Below, one piece after another: positions 39,396 to 49,818 of a stretch of DNA of 64,000 nt. The stretch is taken from contig RXIW01000011.1 of the NCBI GenBank assembly GCA_003989065.1, positions 1 to 64,000 of the forward strand. Direction: 5' to 3'. The stretch's first letter is position 1. Every line of letters begins with the position of its first letter. Below the pieces are notes generated by a model. It was not told the origin of the DNA, made no database searches, and saw nothing but the letters and a program-made list of their open reading frames with translations. The position numbers and the translations under genes are program-made. Origin of the DNA: Candidatus Competibacteraceae bacterium. GTDB taxonomy: Bacteria; Pseudomonadota; Gammaproteobacteria; Competibacterales; Competibacteraceae.

Positions 39396-40790
39396 ATGAA
39401 TCGTGATCGTGACCCCCGGATCGGCTTTGTCAGCCTCGGCTGTCCCAAGGCGTTGGTGGATTCCGAGCAAATCCTGACCCGGTTGCGAACCGAGGGTTAT
39501 GACATCGCGCCGAGCTACGAGGCGGCCGATCTGGTGGTGATCAATACCTGTGGCTTCATCGACGCGGCGGTGGCCGAATCATTGGACGCCATCGGCGAGG
39601 CTCTGGCGGAGAACGGCAAGGTGATCGTCACTGGCTGTCTGGGGGCGAAGGGCAGCGTGGTGCGCGATCTGCATCCGAGCGTGCTGGCCGTCACCGGGCC
39701 ACATGCCTGCGAGGAGGTGATGGCGGCGGTGCATGCGCATCTGCCCCGGCCGCACGACCCGTTCCTGGACCTGATTCCACCGCAGGGCGTCAAGCTGACC
39801 CCGCGGCATTACGCCTATCTGAAGATTTCCGAGGGCTGCAACCATCGCTGCACATTCTGCATCATCCCGCAGTTGCGCGGCGATCTGGTCAGCCGGCCGG
39901 TCGGCGAAGTGCTGCAGGAAGCCGAGGTGCTGGTACGGGCCGGGGTCAAGGAGCTATTGATCGTGTCCCAGGATACCAGCGCCTACGGGGTCGATGTGCG
40001 CTACCGCACCGGTTTCTGGCAGGGGCGGCCGCTCAAGACCCAGTTGACGGCGCTGGCCACCGCGCTGGGCGAGCTTGGTGTATGGGTGCGGCTGCATTAC
40101 GTCTATCCCTATCCGCATGTCGACGATCTCATCCCGCTGATGGCGGAGGGCAAGCTGGTGCCTTATCTGGACGTGCCGCTGCAACACGCCAGCCCGCGGA
40201 TTCTCAAGGCCATGAAACGGCCAGCCAACGCCGACAACGCCCTGGAGCGTATCCGCCGCTGGCGGGACATCTGCCCCGAACTCACCCTGCGCAGCACTTT
40301 CATCGTCGGCTTTCCCGGCGAGACCGAGGAGGATTTCAAGCGCCTGTTGGAATTCCTGGAAATGGCCGAGCTAGATCGGGTCGGGTGCTTCACCTACTCG
40401 CCGGTCGAGGGCGCGGCGGCCAATGCGTTGCCCGATGCGGTGCCGGAAGAGGTCAAGCAGGATCGGCAGGCTTGCCTGATGGAGTTGCAGGCCGGGATCA
40501 GCGCCCGCCGCTTGCAGCGCAAGCTTGGTCGGACCGTAACGGTGCTGGTGGATGAGCACGATGCCGAGGAAGGTGTAGCCATCGCCCGGTCCAGCGCCGA
40601 TGCGCCGGAAATCGATGGACGGGTGTATGTCCTGGATGGGGCGGAACTGCCGGTGGGCGAGTTTGCCGCCGTCCGGATCGTGGAGACCGACGAGCACGAT
40701 TTGTACGCCGAAACGGTCGAAAAGCAAGAGTCCCCGCGGCGTTCCCGCCAACAGGGCGCGGCGCGGCGACGCCGTTCGCGAGGCGGGTGA
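39396..40790 (+). CDS. rimO: Ribosomal protein uS12 methylthiotransferase RimO
   Basis: RimO (464 residues) is a radical-SAM enzyme that methylthiolates Asp88 of uS12. The N-terminal UPF0004 domain binds one Fe-S cluster through cysteines in [21 protein letters not shown] and VTGCLGAKG. The radical-SAM cluster motif is [17 protein letters not shown]. The C-terminal TRAM domain (about 375-440) contacts RNA or protein. Beyond it is a 20-residue Arg-rich tail ([19 protein letters not shown]) that is longer than usual. ATG 39396 follows GGAGA. Confidence 0.95.
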   Translation: MNRDRDPRIGFVSLGCPKALVDSEQILTRLRTEGYDIAPSYEAADLVVINTCGFIDAAVAESLDAIGEALAENGKVIVTGCLGAKGSVVRDLHPSVLAVTGPHACEEVMAAVHAHLPRPHDPFLDLIPPQGVKLTPRHYAYLKISEGCNHRCTFCIIPQLRGDLVSRPVGEVLQEAEVLVRAGVKELLIVSQDTSAYGVDVRYRTGFWQGRPLKTQLTALATALGELGVWVRLHYVYPYPHVDDLIPLMAEGKLVPYLDVPLQHASPRILKAMKRPANADNALERIRRWRDICPELTLRSTFIVGFPGETEEDFKRLLEFLEMAELDRVGCFTYSPVEGAAANALPDAVPEEVKQDRQACLMELQAGISARRLQRKLGRTVTVLVDEHDAEEGVAIARSSADAPEIDGRVYVLDGAELPVGEFAAVRIVETDEHDLYAETVEKQESPRRSRQQGAARRRRSRGG

Positions 40791-40904
40791 TGGAGCCTGG
40801 ATGGCGACGAATATTTCAATGGCGCAGGGCGAAGCGCCATCAGGTTGTGTCCTATTACGCTTCACCCCTATTGAACTTTTCGAGTCAATCCGTATCTTAC
40901 TCAT

Positions 40905-41021
40905 ACAAGCGTATGCCCTTACGCCTGTCCGCTTCCCTCCCTGAGCGGGCTATGTCCGGTCGAAGGGCCGGATATCATATTCACCCCGGTTCCATTCCCC
41001 CTTGTAACCGGGGTTTTTTTT
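40905..41021 (+). ncRNA. Candidate small RNA upstream of hslVU
   Basis: A possible sigma70 promoter, TTGAAC, 16 bases, TATCTT (40871-40898), is followed about 115 bases later by a strong intrinsic terminator. The stretch between has no reading frame of note, a CCGG-closed hairpin near 40957 and a C/T-rich loop region. It could equally be only the downstream terminator of rimO. Confidence 0.25.
40984..41021 (+). terminator. Strong rho-independent terminator
   Basis: CCCCGGTT (40984-40991) pairs perfectly with AACCGGGG (41006-41013) and is followed by eight T residues. It ends either rimO transcripts, 194 bases after the stop, or a separate small RNA. Confidence 0.9.
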
Positions 41022-41028
41022 CGGCGCT

Positions 41029-41057
41029 CTTGACGATGCCGCCGTCGATCCCCATTT
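41029..41057 (+). promoter_or_regulatory. Heat-shock (sigma32-type) promoter of hslVU
   Basis: CTTGACG (41029-41035), a 14-base spacer and CCCCATTT (41050-41057) match the sigma32 consensus CTTGAAA/CCCCATNT, with a perfect -10. It lies right after the terminator and about 120 bases ahead of hslV, an operon driven by heat shock in E. coli. Confidence 0.7.
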
Positions 41058-41178
41058 CAATCCTCACTGGCAAGCAAGACCTGCGGATCGGCTCGATCGC
41101 CCTGACGATGCCGCCCCGACTCCGGTTTTGACGACGCCGATTGTGTACAATCCCCTACCACAATGGCGAGGCACGATG

Positions 41179-41721
41179 ATGGAATCATTGCATGGAACGA
41201 CGATATTGGCGGTCCGACGACACGGCAAAGTGGTGATCGGTGGTGACGGACAGGTCACTCTGGGCAACACGGTGATGAAGGGCAACGCCCGCAAGGTTCG
41301 CCGCCTGTACCAGAACAAGATTATCGCCGGATTCGCCGGCGGTACGGCCGACGCCTTTACCTTGTTCGAGCGTTTCGAGGGCAAGTTGGAAAAGCACAGC
41401 GGCAATCTGACCCGGTCGGCCGTAGAGCTGGCGAAGGACTGGCGCACCGATCGTCTGCTCAGACGGCTGGAAGCCCTGTTGATCGTCGCCGATCTCCAAA
41501 GCACCCTGATCATTTCCGGCAATGGCGACGTGATCGAACCGGAGCGCGATCTGGCGGCGATCGGTTCGGGCGGGGCCTATGCCCAGGCCGCAGCCCAGGC
41601 CCTGCTGGCCCATACCGAGCTGGATGCGCGAACCATCGTCGAACAGGCCTTGAAAATTGCCGCTGGCATCTGCATATACACTAACGAGAATTTGACGTTT
41701 GAAGAACTGGCGAGCGCGTGA
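41179..41721 (+). CDS. hslV: ATP-dependent protease HslUV peptidase subunit
   Basis: HslV (180 residues) is the proteasome-like peptidase that docks on HslU. The sequence starts [22 protein letters not shown]; removal of the six-residue propeptide exposes the catalytic Thr. The family block follows: [20 protein letters not shown], then [20 protein letters not shown] and [22 protein letters not shown] 41179 is spaced 7 bases from GCGAGG; the adjacent ATG 41176 is also possible. Just before hslU. Confidence 0.96.
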   Translation: MESLHGTTILAVRRHGKVVIGGDGQVTLGNTVMKGNARKVRRLYQNKIIAGFAGGTADAFTLFERFEGKLEKHSGNLTRSAVELAKDWRTDRLLRRLEALLIVADLQSTLIISGNGDVIEPERDLAAIGSGGAYAQAAAQALLAHTELDARTIVEQALKIAAGICIYTNENLTFEELASA

Positions 41722-41787
41722 TCCGGCAGTCGAGACAGCAGTGCCCGCTATCCTGTTTTCGCTTCATGTCTAGATGGTAGCCTCGTC

Positions 41788-43122
41788 ATGTCGGAGATGA
41801 CCCCCCGAGAAATCGCCCAGGAACTGGACAAGCACATCATCGGCCAGGAAGCCGCCAAACGCGCTGTGGCGATCGCCCTGCGCAATCGCTGGCGGCGGAT
41901 GCGGGTGGATTCGGATTTGCGTAACGAAATCACGCCTAAGAACATCCTGATGATCGGCCCGACCGGCGTGGGCAAGACCGAAATCGCTCGGCGGCTGGCC
42001 AAGCTGGCCAACGCACCGTTCATCAAGGTCGAAGCGACCAAGTTCACCGAAGTGGGCTATGTCGGCCGCGATGTCGAGTCCATCATCCGCGACCTCATGG
42101 ACAGTGCGGTGAAGATGGTGCGTGAGGAAGAAATGAACAAGGTCCGACATCGGGCCGAGGAAGCCGCGCAGGAGCGGGTGCTGGACGCCCTGTTGCCGCG
42201 GCCACGCAGCGTCGGCTTCGCCAACGAGCCGCCCGCGCCGGATCATTCCGCCACCCGCCAGAAGATGCGCGAACGCCTGTTCAATGGCGATCTGGACGAC
42301 CGGGAGATCGAGATCGAAATCGCGATCCGGCCGGTGGGCGTCGAGATCATGGCCCCGCCCGGCATGGAAGAAATGACCAATCAGTTGCAGAGCCTGTTCC
42401 AGAATCTGAGCAGCGGTCGCACCAAGACCCGCAAGCTTAAGGTCCGCGACGCGCTCAAGCTGCTGCAGGAAGAAGAAGCGGCCAAGATGGTCAACGAGGA
42501 AGAACTGAAGCTCAAGGCGCTGGCGGCGGTCGAGCAGAACGGCATTGTCTTTATCGACGAGATCGACAAGGTGGCCAAACGCGGCGAATACGGTGGCCCG
42601 GACGTCTCGCGCGAGGGTGTGCAGCGCGATCTGTTGCCCCTGGTCGAAGGTTGCACGATTTCCACCAAATATGGGATGGTACGTACCGACCATATCCTGT
42701 TCATCGCCTCTGGCGCTTTCCATCTGGCCAAACCCTCCGACCTGGTGCCCGAACTGCAGGGTCGGTTGCCGATCCGGGTGGAGCTCAGCGCCTTGAGCAC
42801 CGAGGATTTCGTGCGGATCCTGACCGAGCCCGACGCGGCGCTGACCCAGCAATACGCGGCGCTGATGGCCACGGAAGACGTCACGCTGGAATTCACGGCG
42901 GACGGGGTGCGACGCATCGCCGAGGTGGCGTGTCAGGTCAACGAGCGCACCGAGAACATCGGCGCTCGTCGTCTGCACACGATCATGGAGCGGTTGTTGG
43001 AGACCATCTCCTTCGATGCCCCCGATCGGGCCCGCCAGGTCGTGACCGTGGATTGCGCCTATGTGGATGCCCACTTGGGCGAGCTGATCAAGGACGAAGA
43101 TTTGACCCGCTACATCCTGTGA
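41788..43122 (+). CDS. hslU: ATP-dependent protease ATPase subunit HslU
   Basis: HslU (444 residues) is the AAA+ unfoldase of the HslUV protease. The N-terminus [20 protein letters not shown] is followed by Walker [16 protein letters not shown] and the pore motif [10 protein letters not shown]. The intermediate I-domain runs from about 110 to 235, and Walker B is [12 protein letters not shown]. The C-terminus ends DLTRYIL, the tail that inserts into HslV. It is 66 bases from hslV with no terminator between. Confidence 0.97.
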   Translation: MSEMTPREIAQELDKHIIGQEAAKRAVAIALRNRWRRMRVDSDLRNEITPKNILMIGPTGVGKTEIARRLAKLANAPFIKVEATKFTEVGYVGRDVESIIRDLMDSAVKMVREEEMNKVRHRAEEAAQERVLDALLPRPRSVGFANEPPAPDHSATRQKMRERLFNGDLDDREIEIEIAIRPVGVEIMAPPGMEEMTNQLQSLFQNLSSGRTKTRKLKVRDALKLLQEEEAAKMVNEEELKLKALAAVEQNGIVFIDEIDKVAKRGEYGGPDVSREGVQRDLLPLVEGCTISTKYGMVRTDHILFIASGAFHLAKPSDLVPELQGRLPIRVELSALSTEDFVRILTEPDAALTQQYAALMATEDVTLEFTADGVRRIAEVACQVNERTENIGARRLHTIMERLLETISFDAPDRARQVVTVDCAYVDAHLGELIKDEDLTRYIL

Positions 43123-43131
43123 GATCTCTCG

Positions 43132-43488
43132 ATGAACATTCGCCCGACCGAAATCAAGCTGCATCAGGGGTCCCGACGGCTGGAAGTGGCCTTCGAGGAC
43201 GGCGCCCATTTCGACTTGCCCTGCGAATATCTGCGGGTCTTTTCGCCCTCGGCCGAGGTGCGCGGCCATGGTCCCGGTTCGGAGACCCTGGTGGTCGGCA
43301 AGGAGGCTGTGAACATCACTGCGATCGAGCCCATCGGTAATTACGCCGTGCGCTTGGTGTTCGACGACGGCCACGCTACTGGCCTGTATTCCTGGAACGT
43401 CCTGTACGACCTGGGTACCGAGCAGGCGCACAACTGGCAGGATTATCTGCGCCGGCTGGCCGACGCTGGTCATCAGCGCCAAGCCTGA
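43132..43488 (+). CDS. DUF971 protein (gamma-butyrobetaine hydroxylase N-terminal-like)
   Basis: This 118-residue single-domain protein starts RPTEIKLHQGSRRLEVAFED, with DLPCEYLRVFSPSAEV and GLYSWNVLYDLG, the pattern of the DUF971 fold also found at the N-terminus of gamma-butyrobetaine hydroxylase. No dioxygenase domain is attached. Related short proteins are tied to Fe-S or zinc handling, but nothing is settled. It sits 9 bases after hslU and ahead of ubiE, a frequent position in gammaproteobacteria. Confidence 0.85.
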   Translation: MNIRPTEIKLHQGSRRLEVAFEDGAHFDLPCEYLRVFSPSAEVRGHGPGSETLVVGKEAVNITAIEPIGNYAVRLVFDDGHATGLYSWNVLYDLGTEQAHNWQDYLRRLADAGHQRQA

Positions 43489-43527
43489 TATCCTTCCGCA
43501 TCCTTTGCCTCGAGATTCCCGCCCGTC

Positions 43528-44277
43528 ATGGAACAGCCTGAGACGACGCACTTCGGTTACCAGAAGGTGGCCGCCAACGAAAAGGCCCGCAAGGTTGCCC
43601 AGGTATTCGATTCGGTCGCCAACAAGTACGACCTGATGAACGACCTGATGTCCATGGGCGTGCACCGACTGTGGAAACGCTTTGCAGTGGGCATCAGTGG
43701 GGTGCGGGCTGGTGAACGGGTCCTGGATCTGGCCGGCGGCACCGGCGATCTGACCAGCCGGCTGTTGCCGCTGGTGGGACCGAAGGGTCTGGTAGTGCTG
43801 TCCGACATCAATGCCAGCATGCTGAGCGAGGGACGGCGGCGTCTGATCGACGAAGGCGCGGTCGGCAATGTCGCCTATGCCCAGATCGACGCCGAGCAAT
43901 TGCCGTTTCCCGACAATACCTTCGATTGCATCACCATCGCCTTTGGCTTGCGCAACGTCACCTACAAGGAACGGGCGCTGGCGGCCATGCAGCGCGCGCT
44001 CAAACCCGGTGGGCGGGTGGTCATCCTGGAGTTTTCCCATCCGGTCGCGCCAGGGCTGAAACCGGCCTACGATCTGTATTCGTTCACGGTGCTGCCGCTG
44101 TTAGGCAAGCTGGTGGCCAACGACATGGCCAGCTATCGTTATCTGGCCGAATCCATTCGCATGCATCCCGATCAGGAGACTCTGCTGGGCATGATGGAAA
44201 CCGCCGGTCTCGAGCGCTGCCAGTATTTCAACCTGAGCGGTGGGATCGTCGCGGTGCATCGCGGCTACAAGTTCTGA
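43528..44277 (+). CDS. ubiE: Ubiquinone/menaquinone C-methyltransferase UbiE
   Basis: UbiE (249 residues) methylates the benzoquinol ring in ubiquinone synthesis and demethylmenaquinol in menaquinone synthesis. Motifs: [20 protein letters not shown], then the SAM site [16 protein letters not shown], and [26 protein letters not shown] forms the C-terminus. First of ubiE-ubiJ-ubiB in the canonical order. Confidence 0.96.
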   Translation: MEQPETTHFGYQKVAANEKARKVAQVFDSVANKYDLMNDLMSMGVHRLWKRFAVGISGVRAGERVLDLAGGTGDLTSRLLPLVGPKGLVVLSDINASMLSEGRRRLIDEGAVGNVAYAQIDAEQLPFPDNTFDCITIAFGLRNVTYKERALAAMQRALKPGGRVVILEFSHPVAPGLKPAYDLYSFTVLPLLGKLVANDMASYRYLAESIRMHPDQETLLGMMETAGLERCQYFNLSGGIVAVHRGYKF

Positions 44278-44353
44278 TTCTGATGCAAACGGCCATCCTG
44301 CTCCTGCGGACCGGAGGTAGGGTGCGAGGAGCGTTGATCTTGAGGACTCCCAT

Positions 44354-44962
44354 GTGACGCCCGCCCTTGTCGTTGCCGGTCTGGAAACCGTGCTCGATCG
44401 GGTTTTGCGACTCGATCCCGATATCGGCCCGCGCCTGGCGGCGCTGAACGGCGCGATCATCGCCATCGAATCGACCGACTTGGGCCTGAACTGCTATCTG
44501 TTGCCAGGACCGCATGGCGTCCAGCTGTTGGATCGCTACGATGGCGAACCGACGGTGCGCATCCGTGGTTCGCTGGCCGCTCTGGTCCGGCAGAGCAGCG
44601 GCCGCCAGCAGGGCGGCGAGGTCGCCGTCGAAGGCGATGCAGCGGTTGGCCGGGAATTCCAGGCGATCCTGATGGATCTGCATATCGACTGGGAAGAGCA
44701 GCTTTCCCAAGTGATCGGCGATGTCGCCGCGTATCGCCTGGGACGTCTCTGGCGCGGTTTCCGCGACTGGGGCCAACAAACGTCCGGGGTTTTGCTGCGC
44801 GACAGCGGCGAGTATCTGCAGCAGGAACTGCGGGTGTTGCCGCCGCACCATGCGGTCGAACAGTTTCTTACCGCCGTGGATGTCCTGCGCGAAGACACCG
44901 ACCGGCTGGCGCTGCGGATCGAACGGCTGCGTCGCCAGCTGACCGTCGGCGAGTCGGCCTAG
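44354..44962 (+). CDS. ubiJ: Ubiquinone biosynthesis accessory factor UbiJ (SCP2 domain)
   Basis: UbiJ (202 residues) is a lipid-binding SCP2-domain protein that forms the soluble Ubi complex scaffold with UbiK. The SCP2 part covers about residues 10-110 ([20 protein letters not shown]), followed by a helical C-terminus with coiled-coil character ([20 protein letters not shown]). The start is a GTG at 44354 behind a GAGGA element; the ATG two bases upstream is out of frame. Position between ubiE and ubiB supports the call. Confidence 0.9.
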   Translation: MTPALVVAGLETVLDRVLRLDPDIGPRLAALNGAIIAIESTDLGLNCYLLPGPHGVQLLDRYDGEPTVRIRGSLAALVRQSSGRQQGGEVAVEGDAAVGREFQAILMDLHIDWEEQLSQVIGDVAAYRLGRLWRGFRDWGQQTSGVLLRDSGEYLQQELRVLPPHHAVEQFLTAVDVLREDTDRLALRIERLRRQLTVGESA

Positions 44963-44972
44963 GACCGCCCCC

Positions 44973-46667
44973 TTGTTCCGGCGTGAATACGGTTTGTTTC
45001 GTCCAGCCCAGCTGCTGCGGTTGCTGCATATCAACCGGGTGTTGGTGCGGCATGGGCTCGATGACATCATCTTCGCGACCCATCTATTTCGGCCGATCGG
45101 CTTCCTGCGCCATCTGCTGCCGTGGAACTGGGCGCAACGCGAGGCGCTGCAGCAGTCGCGCGGCGAACGCATCCGCCTGGCGCTAGAGGATCTGGGGCCG
45201 ATCTTCGTCAAGTTCGGCCAGATGCTGTCGACTCGCCGCGATCTGCTGCCGGACGACATCGCGCTGGAACTGGCTCGGCTGCAGGATCGGGTACCGCCAT
45301 TCCCCGGCGAGCAGGCGCGGACCATTATCGCCAAGGCTTATGGCCAGCCGGTGGAAGCGGTGTTTACCGCCTTCGATGCCCAGCCGCTGGCTTCGGCTTC
45401 TATCGCGCAGGTGCATGCCGCCCAGTTGGCGGGCGATCGCGAGGTGGTGGTCAAGGTGTTGCGGCCAGGGATCGAGAAGGTCATCCGCCGCGATGTGGAA
45501 TTACTCTACATCATCGCCAGTCTGGCTCAGCGCTACTGGGGGGAGGGCCGGCGGTTGCGGCCGGTCGAGGTGGTGGCGGAGTACGAGAAGACCATCATCG
45601 ACGAGCTGGATCTGGTCCGCGAGGCGGCCAACGCCAGTCAGTTGCGGCACAATTTTCAGGGCTCGCCGATTCTGTACGTCCCCGAAGTGTCTTGGCCGCA
45701 GACTCGTCGCAACGTGCTGGTGATGGAGCGGATTCGCGGCATTCCGGTGGGGGACATCGCCGAGTTGCGCCGTCGTGGGGTCGATCTCAAGAAGCTGTCG
45801 GAACGGGGCGTGGAAATCTTCTTCACCCAGGTGTTCCGCGACAGTTTCTTCCACGCCGACATGCACCCTGGCAACATCTTCGTCAACGCCGAGAACCCGG
45901 CCGACCCGCGCTATATCGCCGTCGATTTCGGCATCATCGGCACCTTGAATCCCACCGATCAGCACTATCTGGCTGAGAACTTCCTGGCCTTCTTCCATCG
46001 CGACTACCGGCGGGTGGCGGAATTGCACATCGAATCGGGCTGGGTGCCGGCCAAAACCCGGGTGGACGAATTCGAGTCGGCGATCCGCACGGTATCGGAG
46101 CCGATCTTCGATCGACCGCTCAAGGACATTTCCTTCGGCGGTTTTCTGCTGACGTTGTTCCAGACCGCCCGCCGCTTCAACATGGAAGTGCAGCCGCAAC
46201 TGGTGCTGTTGCAGAAAACTCTGCTCAACATCGAAGGCTTGGGCCGCCAGCTCGATCCGGACCTGGATCTGTGGAAGACCGCCAAGCCGTTTCTGGAAAC
46301 CTGGATGCGCGATCGAGTCGGGCCGCAGTCGGTGATCAAGCGCATCCGCTACTACTTCCCGCGCTGGGTCGATCAGACTCCGGATTTGCCCAACCTGATC
46401 CATGATCTGCTGCGCAAGGCCAATTCTGGCGAGATCATGGTGCAGTTGCAGAAACAGGAGATGGATCAGTTGCGGCGGGAAATGCGCCAGGCCAACCGGC
46501 GCAATTTCCACTCGGCGGTCGGCGCGGCTCTGATCGTCAGCGCGGCGGTGATTCTCGGCTTCAATTCCCTGCAGCCGACCAGCCTGAGCCAAGCTCCGTT
46601 ACTGGCCTGGGTGCTGGGCGGCATCGGCGTGGGTTTGTTGCTTAGCGCTTGGCCGACGGATAGCTGA
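44973..46667 (+). CDS. ubiB: Ubiquinone biosynthesis regulatory kinase-like protein UbiB
   Basis: UbiB (564 residues) is the atypical ADCK/UbiB kinase-like ATPase needed for ubiquinone synthesis. The KxGQ motif [14 protein letters not shown], the A-rich loop [11 protein letters not shown] and the catalytic-loop region [16 protein letters not shown] are present. Two membrane helices close the C-terminus ([17 protein letters not shown] and [17 protein letters not shown]). The start is a TTG at 44973 with TAGGA 8 bases upstream; the protein then begins [14 protein letters not shown], as usual in the family. Confidence 0.95.
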   Translation: MFRREYGLFRPAQLLRLLHINRVLVRHGLDDIIFATHLFRPIGFLRHLLPWNWAQREALQQSRGERIRLALEDLGPIFVKFGQMLSTRRDLLPDDIALELARLQDRVPPFPGEQARTIIAKAYGQPVEAVFTAFDAQPLASASIAQVHAAQLAGDREVVVKVLRPGIEKVIRRDVELLYIIASLAQRYWGEGRRLRPVEVVAEYEKTIIDELDLVREAANASQLRHNFQGSPILYVPEVSWPQTRRNVLVMERIRGIPVGDIAELRRRGVDLKKLSERGVEIFFTQVFRDSFFHADMHPGNIFVNAENPADPRYIAVDFGIIGTLNPTDQHYLAENFLAFFHRDYRRVAELHIESGWVPAKTRVDEFESAIRTVSEPIFDRPLKDISFGGFLLTLFQTARRFNMEVQPQLVLLQKTLLNIEGLGRQLDPDLDLWKTAKPFLETWMRDRVGPQSVIKRIRYYFPRWVDQTPDLPNLIHDLLRKANSGEIMVQLQKQEMDQLRREMRQANRRNFHSAVGAALIVSAAVILGFNSLQPTSLSQAPLLAWVLGGIGVGLLLSAWPTDS

Positions 46668-46732
46668 GGGCCCAAGTCGGCCCGGACGCCGCGCCAAAAG
46701 GATAGGGCGGCGCTGACCGCAGGAAGCCGATG

Positions 46733-47278
46733 TCAGGATCGCTGCAAGGCCGCTTCCACCGTATCGCGCTGGGCCTGGCCACACAGGATCTCGATCAGGG
46801 TCAGGGCGAAATCCATGGCTGTGCCGGGACCTCGCGAGGTGATGAAGCGGCCGTCGCGCACCACGGCGGCGCTGCTCAGCCGGATGTCGGTTTGCCCCTC
46901 CAGCGCGCCGGGATAGGAGGTCGCCTCGCGATCCTTGAGCAGGCCGGCGCTGGCCAGGACGCGCGGGGCGGCGCAGATGGCCGCGATATAGCGACCTTGT
47001 TCCGCCATGCGCCGCAGTAGTGCTGCGATTCGCTGATCGGCCTCCAATCGCTGCGCGCCGCCCAGCCCGCCCGGTAAAACCACCAGGTCGAAATCTTGGT
47101 CCAGGACAGCGTCCAGGGTAGTTTCGGGCATCAGCAGAACCCCGCGCGAGGCGGTGATCAGCCCGGCTTCCAATCCGGCGACTGTTACGCTGATGCCGGC
47201 GCGACGCAGCAGATCGATGATGGTAACGGCTTCCAGTTCTTCACAGCCTTGGGCCAGAGGGACGAGGACGGTGGCCAT
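46733..47278 (-). CDS. yajL: DJ-1/PfpI family protein, YajL-like
   Basis: This 181-residue flavodoxin-like protein belongs to the DJ-1 superfamily. The catalytic Cys lies in the nucleophile elbow YIAAICAAPRVLASAGLL and the partner Glu in LAQGCEELEAVTIIDLL, which is the YajL/DJ-1 pattern. VVLPGGLGGAQRL precedes the elbow. Proposed roles include protection against glyoxal and thiol oxidation, and they are debated. It converges on ubiB and is followed by ctpA on the same strand. Confidence 0.9.
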   Translation of the reverse strand: MATVLVPLAQGCEELEAVTIIDLLRRAGISVTVAGLEAGLITASRGVLLMPETTLDAVLDQDFDLVVLPGGLGGAQRLEADQRIAALLRRMAEQGRYIAAICAAPRVLASAGLLKDREATSYPGALEGQTDIRLSSAAVVRDGRFITSRGPGTAMDFALTLIEILCGQAQRDTVEAALQRS

Positions 47279-47337
47279 ATATCGATGTCTCCTTGGGGAC
47301 AGGTCGGTTCGACGTGACAGCGTAACGAAACGTGCGT

Positions 47338-48669
47338 TCAGCCGCTCTTGCGGCTTTGCAGCAGGACCATGCCTTTCAGCAGGTTCAGGGCTTCGTAGAG
47401 CTGATAATCGTTTTGAGCCAGGTCGCCATCCGCGCCGCCCGTCTTGGCGTCAGGTGAGTCTCCAGCTGGTTTGCCATCGCTCTTGTCGTTGCGCAGATGG
47501 CCGGTCAAGTCGGATTCCTTGATGAAATCCGTTTCGGTACTGCTGTCGGCGGCGACCTTGAACGACTTGAGGTTGATGTCGGGTACGATCCCTTCGGCCT
47601 GGATGGAACGCCCGTTTGGCGTGTAATAGCGGGCGGTGGTCAATTTGACCGCCGTGCCGTTGCCCAACGGCAGGATGGTTTGCACCGAACCCTTGCCGAA
47701 GGTGCGCTCGCCGACGATCAGCGCCCGCCGATGATCCTGCAGCGCGCCGGCCACGATTTCCGAGGCCGAGGCCGAGCCGCCGTTGACCAGCACCACCATG
47801 GGCGCACCCTTCAGTAGGTCGCCGGGCGTGGCCTTGAAGGTCTGGTCGGAGCCATCGCCGCGCCCCTTGGTTTGTACGATCGCGCCGTCTTCGAGAAAGT
47901 CGTCGGCGACATCCACCGCGCCGTTCAACACCCCGCCGGGGTTGTTGCGCAGGTCCAGTATCACCCCTTTGAGCGGCCCCTTGTTCTGCTGTTCGAGTTC
48001 CTGCAGGGCCTGTTGCAGATCCTGGGCGGTCTTGGCCTGGAATTGGGTGATGCGCAGGTAGCCGAAACCTGGATCGAGCAGTCGGCTCTTGACGCTCTTG
48101 ACCTGGATGACCTCGCGGACCAGTTTGATCTTGATCGGTTTCCGCGCGCCTTCCCGGACGATGGTCAGGGTGATCGGGGTATTGGGTTTGCCACGCATCC
48201 GCTGGATGGCATCCGCCAAGGGCATGCCCTTGACCGAGGTATCGTCCAGGCGAATGATCAAGTCGCCGGCCTTGATCCCAGCTCGCTGGGCTGGGGTGTC
48301 GTCGATCGGGGTGATGACCTTGATGAAGCCGTCTTCCTGCCCAACCTCGATACCCAGGCCACCGAATTCGCCGCTGGTGCCGATTTGCAGATCCTGGAAC
48401 GCTTCGGCATCCAGATAGGCCGAGTGGGGGTCGAGGTTGCTCAACATGCCGCGAATGGCGTTTTCCAGCAATTCCTTGTCCTTGACCGGTTCGACGTAGT
48501 CTTCCTTGATGGCGTCGAGCACGCCGGTGAACGTGCGCAACTCGTCCAGCGGCAGCTTGTTTTCCGGCGGCGTTTCCTTTTCGGCCCAGACGGCGTGGAC
48601 CGCTGTCAGCGAAACGCCCGCCAGAAAGCTTAACGCCAGCGCCAGACCATGTCGGGTTGCAGCACTCAT
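47338..48669 (-). CDS. ctpA: Carboxy-terminal processing protease CtpA (S41 family)
   Basis: This 443-residue periplasmic protease has a signal peptide (about 1-29, LALALSFLAGVSLTAVHAVWA). A PDZ domain with LGIEVGQEDGFIKVITPIDD, then TPAQRAGIKAGDLIIRLDD, spans about 95-175. The S41 catalytic Ser/Lys dyad lies in NGGSASASEIVAGALQDH and GERTFGKGSVQTIL. In relatives CtpA, activated by an LbcA-type partner, degrades peptidoglycan hydrolases. It is 196 bases downstream of gpmA and separated by its terminator. Confidence 0.93.
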   Translation of the reverse strand: MSAATRHGLALALSFLAGVSLTAVHAVWAEKETPPENKLPLDELRTFTGVLDAIKEDYVEPVKDKELLENAIRGMLSNLDPHSAYLDAEAFQDLQIGTSGEFGGLGIEVGQEDGFIKVITPIDDTPAQRAGIKAGDLIIRLDDTSVKGMPLADAIQRMRGKPNTPITLTIVREGARKPIKIKLVREVIQVKSVKSRLLDPGFGYLRITQFQAKTAQDLQQALQELEQQNKGPLKGVILDLRNNPGGVLNGAVDVADDFLEDGAIVQTKGRGDGSDQTFKATPGDLLKGAPMVVLVNGGSASASEIVAGALQDHRRALIVGERTFGKGSVQTILPLGNGTAVKLTTARYYTPNGRSIQAEGIVPDINLKSFKVAADSSTETDFIKESDLTGHLRNDKSDGKPAGDSPDAKTGGADGDLAQNDYQLYEALNLLKGMVLLQSRKSG

Positions 48670-48800
48670 TTTTACTCCAGGTCCTTACGGTTACGACGGG
48701 GGAATATTCAGGCCATTACGATCATCCGCATCAGACAACGAACCGCCTCCGGAATTTCGGGGCCGGATGACGCATCTCGCACGGAATGTCGGAAACGAAC

Positions 48801-48841
48801 GAAAAGCGCCCGGACAGCGGATACCGAATCGAGCCGGGCGC
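48801..48841 (-). terminator. Terminator of gpmA
   Basis: On the minus strand an 8-base-pair stem GCGCCCGG/CCGGGCGC encloses a 20-base loop and is followed by TTTTCGTT, about 25 bases after the gpmA stop. Confidence 0.7.
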
Positions 48842-48865
48842 GAGAGGATGAAACGCGAGGGTCGC

Positions 48866-49612
48866 TTACTTGGCCTTGCCCTGATTGGCGACGGCGTCCA
48901 TCAGTTTCTTGAGTTCCTCAGGATCGGCGAGGTAGTAGCTCTTGATCGGCCGCAGATTGTCGTCGAGTTCGTAGACCAGCGGCACCGCCGTCGGAATATT
49001 CAGGGCGATGATGGCTTCGTCGGTCATGTCGTCCAGATACTTGACCAGGGCGCGCAGGCTGTTGCCGTGCGCGGCGATGATCACCCGCTTGCCGGCACGG
49101 ATCGACGGCACGATGGTGTCATGCCAATAGGGCAGCACCCGGTCGATGGTGGTCTTGAGGCTTTCGGTGGCCGGCAGCACGCGCGGATCGAGACTGGTGT
49201 AGCGCGGATCGTTGGTCGGGTAGCGCGGGTCGGTCGGCTCCAGGGCCGGCGGCGGAATATCGAAGCTGCGCCGCCAGATCTTGACCTGCTCCTCGCCGTG
49301 CTTGGCGGCGGTTTCGGACTTGTTCAGGCCGCCGAGCGCGCCGTAGTGACGCTCGTTGAGTCGCCAGCTGCGATTGACCGGGATCCAGGCCAGATCCATT
49401 TCGTCCAGCACGTTCCACAGGGTGTGGATGGCGCGTTTGAGCACCGAGGTGTAGGCGACATCGAAGGCATAGCCTTCCTGTTTCAGCGTCTGACCGGCTT
49501 TCTTGGCTTCACCGATGCCTTTTTCGGACAAATCCACGTCGATCCAGCCAGTGAAACGGTTTTCCTTGTTCCACTGGCTTTCGCCATGGCGAATGAGCAC
49601 GAGCTTGTACAT
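48866..49612 (-). CDS. gpmA: 2,3-bisphosphoglycerate-dependent phosphoglycerate mutase
   Basis: GpmA (248 residues) interconverts 3- and 2-phosphoglycerate in glycolysis. The phosphohistidine motif is [20 protein letters not shown] and the second His is in [37 protein letters not shown] and the long insertion [16 protein letters not shown] are typical of the dPGM type. The ATG at 49612 follows GAGGAG; an open frame continues 44 codons upstream but is not family-like. Confidence 0.96.
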   Translation of the reverse strand: MYKLVLIRHGESQWNKENRFTGWIDVDLSEKGIGEAKKAGQTLKQEGYAFDVAYTSVLKRAIHTLWNVLDEMDLAWIPVNRSWRLNERHYGALGGLNKSETAAKHGEEQVKIWRRSFDIPPPALEPTDPRYPTNDPRYTSLDPRVLPATESLKTTIDRVLPYWHDTIVPSIRAGKRVIIAAHGNSLRALVKYLDDMTDEAIIALNIPTAVPLVYELDDNLRPIKSYYLADPEELKKLMDAVANQGKAK

Positions 49613-49729
49613 GCGAGGACTCCTCAGTTCAGGGTGATCGTTGGCGTGTTCCGGCGTCGGCGCGTGGGCCGGCGGTTGGAAGGTGATGCAGGTGATCGGA
49701 GTAGCCGGGCGGGGGCCAGCGACACATCG

Positions 49730-49746
49730 ATATGCTGAAAGCATAT
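49730..49746. repeat. Perfect inverted repeat between gpmA and the arsR-like gene
   Basis: ATATGCT GAA AGCATAT has 7-base arms and a 3-base centre. It lies about 120 bases before the gpmA start and 165 before the regulator start, and has no T-run, so it looks like an operator. Confidence 0.45.
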
Positions 49747-49818
49747 GAAAATTTTGATGTAATCATACGCCCGGCCCACCGGTTTCGCCAGTCGGCCTTG
49801 CCGAGGGTGGCAAGCTTC

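Larger units (their letters stand above)
40791..41178 (+). other. Gene-free stretch between rimO and hslV with regulatory signals
   Basis: No protein gene is supported here. It holds a 7-base-pair hairpin (40819-40825 with 40834-40840), a candidate promoter (40871-40898), a strong terminator ending at 41021, a sigma32-like promoter (41029-41057), and two exact copies of TGACGATGCCGCC at 41031-41043 and 41103-41115, with a third partial copy near 41129. Confidence 0.6.

Noticed and set aside
41770-44040. A 756-codon minus-strand open frame across hslU, the DUF971 gene and ubiE
   Set aside because: It crosses three well-supported plus-strand genes and shows no domain pattern of its own.
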